Shown one piece after another: positions 1 through 4,934 of a stretch of 12,160 nucleotides of DNA. Location of the stretch: contig DIVM01000318.1 in assembly GCA_002435835.1 (NCBI GenBank), positions 1-12,160 on the forward strand, in the 5' to 3' direction. Under the pieces are notes generated by a model that was given only the letters and a program-made list of their open reading frames with translations, was not told the origin of the DNA and made no database searches. The stretch is from Firmicutes bacterium UBA6132 (GTDB taxonomy: Bacteria > Bacillota_A > Clostridia > Tissierellales > Sedimentibacteraceae). A program made the translations under genes and the position numbers. The stretch's first letter is position 1. Every line of letters starts with the position of its first letter.

Positions 1-461
1 GTTGCCATGCTGTCAGGCCAATGAAGCATTTTCATTTCAACAAACACAAGTTTCTTTCCATTTCCAATATCTACGGAATCCCCAGTTTTTACTACTTTAT
101 AATTCCATTCTGGATGATGATACTGGCCAGTCAATGATTTAACTCCATTAGCAGTACAATATATTGGAGTGCCCGGTATTTTCTCCAACAATGCTGGCAA
201 TGACCCGCTGTGGTCAATCTCTCCGTGATTTGCAACTATAAAGTCTATTTTCTTCAAATCTATTTCTGATTCAAGATTATCCACAAATTCTGTTGAATGA
301 GGTTTCCATACAGTATCAATCAATACAGTTTTTTCCTCTTGAATTAAGTAAGCATTTTGGCTTGAACCATGGTTTATAGAATAATCCGCTCCATGAAACG
401 TTTCAAGCTCCCAATCCATTTTTCCTACCCAGTAAACATTATTTTTAACAAGTTTTTTCAT
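1..461 (-). CDS. Flavodiiron protein (FprA/NorV-type), N-terminal part, cut by window edge
   Basis: The first 153 residues of a flavodiiron protein are present and the rest lies beyond the left edge. The frame starts at an ATG preceded by AGGAGG about 5 bases upstream. It reads through the metallo-beta-lactamase-like domain: the diiron motif H79-x-E81-x-D83-H84 (in [12 protein letters not shown]) and a further ligand in LHWPDSM (H147). In the family this domain carries a non-haem diiron site and is followed by a flavodoxin (FMN) domain. Together they reduce O2 to water or NO to N2O in the cytoplasm of anaerobes. Whether a rubredoxin domain follows, as in NorV, cannot be seen. The gene lies 129 bp downstream of a same-strand Fnr-like regulator and has its own probable Fnr-type promoter in that gap. 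The family assignment is very secure; the choice between O2 and NO as main substrate is not. Confidence 0.95.
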   Translation of the reverse strand, partial: MKKLVKNNVYWVGKMDWELETFHGADYSINHGSSQNAYLIQEEKTVLIDTVWKPHSTEFVDNLESEIDLKKIDFIVANHGEIDHSGSLPALLEKIPGTPIYCTANGVKSLTGQYHHPEWNYKVVKTGDSVDIGNGKKLVFVEMKMLHWPDSMA

Positions 462-531
462 TGTATCCTCCTATATATTTTAGAAATGAAGCAATAATTT
501 AATCGTTTTTGTTTCATTTCATTTGTTTTTA

Positions 532-580
532 TATTCATATTATAAGAGGTACGCATTCATTAAACCGTGACTTAAATCAT
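532..580 (-). promoter_or_regulatory. Probable Fnr-type activated promoter of the flavodiiron gene
   Basis: Reading on the minus strand, a perfect TATAAT lies at 544-539, giving a predicted start near 532. An Fnr-like dyad occupies 567-580: on the plus strand GTGAC-TTAA-ATCAT, with TGA-N6-TCA exactly symmetric. Its centre (573.5) falls about 41.5 bases upstream of the predicted start, the class II activator position used by Fnr and Crp. No good -35 hexamer is present, as expected for an activator-dependent promoter. The half sites match the E. coli Fnr consensus TTGAT/ATCAA imperfectly (3/5 and 4/5). The binding protein is inferred to be the adjacent regulator. Confidence 0.6.
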
Positions 581-590
581 TATTTTAAAT

Positions 591-1277
591 TTATTTTCCA
601 TTTTCAAAAATTTCTCTTAATGTTGTTTTATCCATAATCTTTATTTTCTTATGACCATTAAGCTTTATTACTTCTTCATTTTCAAGTTCATTGAGCTTTC
701 TGCTTATGGTCTCTCGAGTTAAGTTAATAAATGCTGATATATCTTCGCGGGATAACTCTATTATTTCTTTTTCTATACGGTTGCTTCTATATAGAAGAAA
801 ACCTGATAGTCTTGCCTTTGCATCATTTATGGACAATAACTCAATAAGTTCATTTGCCGAAGATAATTTAGATCCTACTTCACCTAAAAACTTTATACCA
901 ATTTCAGGTCGATTCATTATCATTTTCTGTATGTCAGATTGGGAAATTAAACATACACCTGTTGATTCCAATGCAACAGCATTTACATCAAAATTTCCTC
1001 CACCAAAAATATTTTGTTCTCCATAAATATCACTTTCAACAAGTATGTCAAAAACATATTCTTTTCCCTCTAAAGAGTAATTGCTTAGTTTGATTTTTCC
1101 AAAACGCACAATTACAATTTTATTTGATGGATCTGACTCACGAAAGATTATGTCACCTTTCTTATAATTTAAATGTTCCGCTCTTGATATAATTACATTT
1201 TGTTCTTCTATTGTCAGTGTCTTAAAAAGTTCAATTTTAGATGTACATAATCCATGAAAGCAACAATTACATTCCAT
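591..1277 (-). CDS. Crp/Fnr family transcriptional regulator with Fnr-like cysteine cluster
   Basis: This is a 228-residue DNA-binding regulator. Residues about 18-135 form the cyclic-nucleotide-binding-like beta barrel, followed by a dimerisation helix and a C-terminal winged helix (about 150-220). The N-terminus has C3, C5, C6 and C11, and C109 lies in ESTGVCLIS. E. coli Fnr holds its [4Fe-4S] cluster with C20, C23, C29 and C122, and the last sits in a similar context (ETAMVC). The C3-x2-C6-x4-C11 plus C109 layout therefore suggests a redox- or NO-sensitive Fe-S cluster. The recognition helix LTRETISRKL keeps the E-x-x-S-R residues (E189, S192, R193) that read TGA half sites in Fnr. The ATG follows AAGGAGG at normal spacing. 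The flavodiiron gene is immediately downstream and has a matching operator, so it is the likely target. HcpR- or Fnr-like are both possible subfamily names. Confidence 0.93.
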   Translation of the reverse strand: MECNCCFHGLCTSKIELFKTLTIEEQNVIISRAEHLNYKKGDIIFRESDPSNKIVIVRFGKIKLSNYSLEGKEYVFDILVESDIYGEQNIFGGGNFDVNAVALESTGVCLISQSDIQKMIMNRPEIGIKFLGEVGSKLSSANELIELLSINDAKARLSGFLLYRSNRIEKEIIELSREDISAFINLTRETISRKLNELENEEVIKLNGHKKIKIMDKTTLREIFENGK

Positions 1278-1370
1278 AATGCCTCCTTATAGTTTTTTTA
1301 ATTAATATTTTGTTTTTTCCCTTGCATGTGTTTTCTACCATATTTTTTAAATGTAATTTTAAAATAATAT

Positions 1371-1386
1371 AGTAAAAATTATATCA
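1371..1386 (-). promoter_or_regulatory. Possible extended -10 promoter of the Crp/Fnr regulator gene
   Basis: On the minus strand TGATATAAT (1386-1378) matches the extended -10 form TGnTATAAT, with a predicted start near 1371 and a leader of about 94 bases. The -35 region is weak (TAGTAA at 1406-1401). The region is extremely AT-rich, so chance -10 matches are likely. No Fnr-type TGA-N6-TCA dyad was found in this divergent gap, so autoregulation is not supported. Confidence 0.35.
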
Positions 1387-1490
1387 CGCAGTTTCGATAT
1401 TTACTATAATAAATTATATAACGAATATATGCTTCATTTTAGGAAAATATATTTTAATATAATATTTATCAAAAGATAAAGGAGAACAAT

Positions 1491-1862
1491 ATGTTACCTG
1501 AAAAGTTATTAGAAGTTTTAAAACACGAAGGTGTAGTTTCAATAGTCACACAAGGCAAACAAGAACCACATGTAGTAAATACTTGGAATAGTTATATAAA
1601 GATTACTGATGATGATAGAATACTTATTCCTGCAGGATTCATGAGTGAAACAGAATCAAATTTAGAAAAAAACAATAAGGTGCAACTTACATTAGGTAGC
1701 AAAGAAGTTCAAGGTACTCAAGGGCCAGGAACTGGTTTTTTAGTAGTAGGTACTGCTTCATTTGTAAAAGAAGGTACTGAATTACAAGACCTAAAACAAA
1801 ATTTCCCATGGGCACGAGCAATTTTACAAGTGAAAGTTGATTCAGCAGAGCAAAAAATATAG
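1491..1862 (+). CDS. Small FMN-binding split-barrel protein (pyridoxamine 5'-phosphate oxidase-like superfamily)
   Basis: This 123-residue cytoplasmic flavoprotein closely resembles the 122-residue FMN-binding protein (FMN-bp) of Desulfovibrio vulgaris along its whole length. Shared blocks include the N-terminal MLP, the EGVV strand, VNTWNSY (29-35), LTLGSK, GPGTGF (78-83), WARA (107-110) and the terminal SAEQ. The family forms homodimeric split beta-barrels with FMN at the interface. Its physiological role in Desulfovibrio is not firmly known, and electron transfer has been proposed. AAAGGAG precedes the ATG. It is the only plus-strand gene here, divergent from the Fnr-like regulator and two genes from a flavodiiron protein, which itself needs reduced FMN-type electron donors. 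A link to O2 or NO stress is suggested by position only. It is too short to be a true PdxH, and no PLP-pathway role is implied. Confidence 0.9.
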   Translation: MLPEKLLEVLKHEGVVSIVTQGKQEPHVVNTWNSYIKITDDDRILIPAGFMSETESNLEKNNKVQLTLGSKEVQGTQGPGTGFLVVGTASFVKEGTELQDLKQNFPWARAILQVKVDSAEQKI

Positions 1863-1885
1863 GTGTTAATTATTTGATTAAATAA

Positions 1886-1922
1886 AAAGCATATAAAGTA
1901 ATTTTTTTACTTTATATGCTTT
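1886..1922. terminator. Bidirectional intrinsic terminator between convergent genes
   Basis: A perfect 16-bp inverted repeat (1886-1901 with 1907-1922) encloses a 5-base all-T loop. It lies between the stop codons of the FMN-binding protein (+) and the transporter (-). Read on the minus strand it is followed by TTTTTATTT, a good T-tract for the fumarase-transporter operon. Read on the plus strand the trailing tract is weaker (TTAATTTTAA). Confidence 0.88.
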
Positions 1923-1954
1923 AATTTTAATGACAAACCATTATTTTATAGAAT

Positions 1955-3184
1955 TTAAGCTTCTTCATATACATAGTTTGTATCTAAGCTACCTTCTAAT
2001 TTAGCAACAAGACAAGAAGTTGCTATGTCTGCTGTAACGTTTGGTATAATACGCCCCATATTAAGAATACGGTCAACGCCTGCTAAAATACCAACAGCTT
2101 CCATTGGAAGACCTACAGTACTGATTACGATTGAAAGAGTTATAAGACCTGAACCTGGAACGCCTGCTGCACCTAATGATGCAATTGTTGACGCAAACAT
2201 TGCTAAGAAATATTGAGAAACACTCAAATCAATACCATAAATTTGTGCTGCAAATACAACTGCTACTCCTTGATATATCGCAATACCGTCCATACTCATA
2301 TTTGAGCCTACTGTTATTATAAAGTTCGAAATATTATCAGGTACGCCTAATTTCTTTGTAGCTTTAAGTGCCAAAGGAATAGTTGCCACGCTTGAGCAAG
2401 TTGCAAATGCAAAACTCATAGATTCCTTAGAAGCTTGCAAGAATTTTTTTGGACTTACGTTGCAAATAAGCTTTCCAATTACTCCGCCGTGTATAAATAC
2501 TGTCTGAATAAAAGATGCAATATATACTGCTGCAATTACTTTTGCATATGGAATCATAATTGATATTCCATTATTACCAATAACATTAGCCATTAATCCA
2601 AAAACACCTAAAGGTGAGAACTTTAAAACAACATTAACAACATTTTTCATTATTTCAGCTATTGACTGAAACGCACGTAAAATACTTTTTCCCTGTTCTC
2701 CCGTTTTAGTTAAAGCAAAACCAAATATTAATGCAAATACGATTATTTGAATCAATTCCTGTTCAGCAAGTGATTTAAAAATATTTTCAGGAACCATATT
2801 TAATATAGTGTCAATAAATGAGAATGATGTATTAGCAGAAGCCTCAAGTGTACTTATATCAATGTTCACACCTTTTCCAACACCGAACAATAATGCAAGT
2901 CCTAGTCCCATAGCAATGGCGAAAAATGTTAAACACACATAAGTTAATATTGCTTTGACGCCTATGGATCCAAATGCTTTCATGTCACCCACATCACCAA
3001 CAGCACATACCATAAGACAAAGAATTAAAGGTGCTACAACGACTTTTAAAAGTTTTATTAATATAGTACCTAAAAAATTAAACATAGAGGCTTGAGGTCC
3101 CATTACAAGACCTACGGCTATTCCTAACCCAAATCCAATCATTATTTTTGCAAACAGACTTAATTTATTCCAAGATTTTAACAT
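1955..3184 (-). CDS. Dicarboxylate/amino acid:cation symporter (DAACS family), probably a C4-dicarboxylate carrier
   Basis: This is a 409-residue polytopic membrane protein of the GltP/DctA/SstT family. The family's re-entrant loops and transport helices are visible: HP1 (CSSVATIP, 263-270), TM7 (SNMSMDGIAIYQG, 294-306), HP2 (LGAAGVPGSGL, 337-347) and TM8 (VDRILNMGRIIPNVTADIA, 370-388). Aligned to the archaeal aspartate transporter GltPh (numbering from memory), the side-chain carboxylate-binding arginine R397 is kept as R378. The amino-group-binding aspartate D394 is N375, T398 is I379, T314 is I301 and the sodium-site N310 is S297. DctA also lacks the D394 carboxylate, so a substrate without an amino group is likely. 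The gene lies 17 bp downstream of fumarase beta and is the last gene of the sigma-54-controlled operon, so fumarate, malate or a related diacid is the best guess. GGAGG precedes the ATG. Confidence 0.92.
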   Translation of the reverse strand: MLKSWNKLSLFAKIMIGFGLGIAVGLVMGPQASMFNFLGTILIKLLKVVVAPLILCLMVCAVGDVGDMKAFGSIGVKAILTYVCLTFFAIAMGLGLALLFGVGKGVNIDISTLEASANTSFSFIDTILNMVPENIFKSLAEQELIQIIVFALIFGFALTKTGEQGKSILRAFQSIAEIMKNVVNVVLKFSPLGVFGLMANVIGNNGISIMIPYAKVIAAVYIASFIQTVFIHGGVIGKLICNVSPKKFLQASKESMSFAFATCSSVATIPLALKATKKLGVPDNISNFIITVGSNMSMDGIAIYQGVAVVFAAQIYGIDLSVSQYFLAMFASTIASLGAAGVPGSGLITLSIVISTVGLPMEAVGILAGVDRILNMGRIIPNVTADIATSCLVAKLEGSLDTNYVYEEA

Positions 3185-3201
3185 AGATTACCTCCGATAT
3201 A

Positions 3202-3756
3202 TTAATTTTTTCTGTATTTAGCTATCTCACGGTCTTGGAACACATTACCTTGAGAATCAATTCCAACGATCACGCGCAAATTTTCTACATACAATTCTTT
3301 TATTGATTCAGTTCCAAGATCTTCATAAGCAATAACATCACACGATTTAACTTGATCAGAAATCATAGCCGATGCCCCACCTATACTTAAAAGGTAAGCT
3401 CCACCATGTTTTTTACATAATTCTGAAACATATTCAGCTCTGTCACCTTTTCCTATCATTGCAACCATACCTTGCTCAAACATCATTTCAACATATTGAT
3501 CCATTCTCATGCTTGTAGTTGGAGCAATGGAGCCCATAGTTCTGCCAGGCTTTGTTGGACATGGTCCTGCATAAAAAATAGTTTTTCCTTCGATTTCAAT
3601 AGGAAGTTCTTTCCCTTCAGCAATTGCTTTTACAAATCTATCATGTGCAGCATCACGAGCTGTATAAAGTTTTCCTGTAAGATAAAGCACATCTCCAATT
3701 TCATATTTCGCTAATTCTTCTTTAGTTAATGGTAATGAAACATTAAATTCTCTCAT
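3202..3756 (-). CDS. Class I fumarate hydratase (or L(+)-tartrate dehydratase), beta subunit
   Basis: The subunit has 184 residues, equivalent to the C-terminal domain of one-piece FumA/FumB fumarases. Family blocks are YLTGKLYTARDAAH (25-38), YAGPCPTKPG (62-71), APTTSMRMD (78-86), MIGKG (100-104) and a GGAS segment. Together with the alpha subunit it forms the active site that hydrates fumarate to malate around a [4Fe-4S] cluster. The start chosen is the ATG at 3756, preceded by GGGGGAG and 11 bases after the alpha stop. A longer in-frame start at 3843 would run back into the alpha gene and lacks a good ribosome binding site. Fumarase and tartrate dehydratase share this fold and cannot be separated safely by eye; the transporter next door suits either. 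Confidence 0.93.
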   Translation of the reverse strand: MREFNVSLPLTKEELAKYEIGDVLYLTGKLYTARDAAHDRFVKAIAEGKELPIEIEGKTIFYAGPCPTKPGRTMGSIAPTTSMRMDQYVEMMFEQGMVAMIGKGDRAEYVSELCKKHGGAYLLSIGGASAMISDQVKSCDVIAYEDLGTESIKELYVENLRVIVGIDSQGNVFQDREIAKYRKN

Positions 3757-3767
3757 TTTGCTCCCCC

Positions 3768-4613
3768 TTATATTGTAATTTTTGCATGTCTGCTTGCATG
3801 GCATTGTAAATTTACTGCAACAGGCAATGCTGTAATATGGCATGGAAAATAATCAATGTGAACATCAAGTGCTGTAACAGTTCCGCCCATACCTAAAGTT
3901 CCTATACCTGTTTTGTTGATTTCTTCAAGAAGCTCTTCTTCAAGCTTAGCATATAGTAGCTTAGGATTTCTCTCACCAATTGGTCTTAACAAAGCTTTTT
4001 TAGAAAGCCATGCGCATTTATCCATAGTTCCACCTACTCCAACTCCAACTATAATTGGAGGACAAGTTTTACCGCCTGCACTTTTTATAGTATCCATAAC
4101 AAATTTTTTAACACCTTCAATTCCTTCACCTGGAACTAAAGTTTTAAATGATCCCATATTTTCACTGCCGCCACCTTTAGGCATAACAGTAATTGTTACT
4201 TTATCACCCGGCACTATTTCAGTATGAATTACAGCAGGTGTATTATCATTTGTGTTTTCACGATCAAGAGGATCTTTTACCATTGATTTTCTTAAATAAC
4301 CTTCTGCATAACCCTTGCGAACTCCAGCATTAACTTGATCTGTTAAAAGTTCTCCTTCCCAAGTAATATCCTGTCCTAATTCTAAAATTACTACGCATGT
4401 ACCTGTATCATGGCAACAAGCAACCTGTTCGCGCTTAGCATATTCTGCATTTTCAATTAAAAGTTTTAATGTATCTTTGCTGTATGGCGACTCTTCCTTT
4501 TCATACGCATTTCTAAATGCTTCCATTACATTATCATCAAGCTCATAACATGCTTTCATAACAAGCTGTGATATAACAGGAATTAATTCTGATGTATTTA
4601 TGATCCTTTTCAT
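3768..4613 (-). CDS. Class I fumarate hydratase (or L(+)-tartrate dehydratase), alpha subunit
   Basis: The 281-residue subunit matches the N-terminal domain of class I iron-sulfur hydro-lyases. Three conserved cysteine contexts expected to ligate the [4Fe-4S] cluster are visible: CHDTGT (C67), KTCPP (C184) and NLQCHASRHA (C271). Other family blocks are GGGSENMG (147-154), IIVGVGVGGTMDK (187-199) and GTLGMGGTVTALDVHIDYFP. It works with the beta subunit on fumarate/malate and is expected to be sensitive to oxygen, as the family is. The ATG at 4613 follows GGAGGTGG. A longer in-frame start at 4697 would lie upstream of the predicted transcription start near 4639, so it is rejected. This is the first gene of the operon, directly behind the sigma-54 promoter. 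Confidence 0.95.
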   Translation of the reverse strand: MKRIINTSELIPVISQLVMKACYELDDNVMEAFRNAYEKEESPYSKDTLKLLIENAEYAKREQVACCHDTGTCVVILELGQDITWEGELLTDQVNAGVRKGYAEGYLRKSMVKDPLDRENTNDNTPAVIHTEIVPGDKVTITVMPKGGGSENMGSFKTLVPGEGIEGVKKFVMDTIKSAGGKTCPPIIVGVGVGGTMDKCAWLSKKALLRPIGERNPKLLYAKLEEELLEEINKTGIGTLGMGGTVTALDVHIDYFPCHITALPVAVNLQCHASRHAKITI

Positions 4614-4638
4614 AAGACCACCTCCGTTAAATTTTACA

Positions 4639-4666
4639 TATACATAATTAGCAAACTGCGTGCCAA
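4639..4666 (-). promoter_or_regulatory. Sigma-54 (-24/-12) promoter of the fumarase-transporter operon
   Basis: On the minus strand TTGGCACG-CAGT-TTGCT lies at 4666-4650, essentially the RpoN consensus TGGCACG-N4-TTGCW. The GG (4664-4663) and GC (4652-4651) dinucleotides are exactly 10 bases apart. The predicted start is near 4639, which leaves a 26-base leader carrying the GGAGG of fumarase alpha. A gene for a sigma-54 activator lies immediately upstream, and an array of candidate binding sites sits about 160-215 bases upstream of the start, as expected for this class of promoter. Confidence 0.93.
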
Positions 4667-4795
4667 CCTTATACGAAAAATTATAAAAATATATCATTAA
4701 GCAAAATTCGCTGATATTGCACCAATATTTTTTTACTTATTTAATAATTTTAAAAATTATGTTCTAAAGTTATGTTTTATTTGTATTTAATTAAC

Positions 4796-4854
4796 GTTGC
4801 AACACCGTTGCATTAATGATGCATTAGTGGTGCACATTAAAATTCTGCAACACT
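4796..4854. promoter_or_regulatory. Probable upstream activator sequence: TGCA sites at 11-bp intervals
   Basis: TGCA occurs at 4798, 4809, 4820 and 4831, each exactly 11 bp from the last, and again at 4846. The first four units share the form G-N-TGCA. TGCAACAC recurs at 4798-4805 and 4846-4853, and GTGGTGCA (4827-4834) forms a one-mismatch inverted pair with the latter across 11 bases. GTTGCA also repeats at 4796-4801 and 4807-4812. More TGCA cores lie at 4718 and 4899. The block sits between the activator gene and the sigma-54 promoter, so it is inferred to be where the PrpR-type protein binds. No PrpR-family operator consensus was recalled to test it against. Confidence 0.68.
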
Positions 4855-4901
4855 AATCACTTATCATTTCACTCTAAACAATGCTAATTTATTATCCGTG
4901 C

Positions 4902-4934
4902 AAAATAAAAAGAGATTATTGATTCAATAATCTC
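4902..4934 (-). terminator. Intrinsic terminator overlapping the stop of the sigma-54 activator gene
   Basis: A perfect 10-bp stem (4912-4921 with 4925-4934) and 3-base loop is followed on the minus strand by TTTTTATTTT (4911-4902). The stop codon (4918-4916) lies within the stem, and the last five codons or so are part of the hairpin. The terminator separates the activator gene from the sigma-54-controlled operon downstream. Confidence 0.85.

Noticed and set aside
483..520. Inverted repeat GAAATGAA/TTCATTTC in the flavodiiron leader
   Set aside because: Arms of 8 A/T-rich bases across a 22-base loop are weak and could be chance; no function can be assigned.
3757..3843. N-terminal extension of fumarase beta
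   Set aside because: It overlaps the 3' end of the alpha gene in another frame; the ATG at 3756 has GGGGGAG and the family length.
4614..4697. N-terminal extension of fumarase alpha by 28 codons
   Set aside because: It would start upstream of the predicted transcription start at 4639 and read through the -24/-12 promoter; the ATG at 4613 has a good GGAGG.
4796..4854. CRISPR-like array
   Set aside because: The repeat unit is only 11 bp with a 4-base core and no spacers; it fits an activator site cluster.
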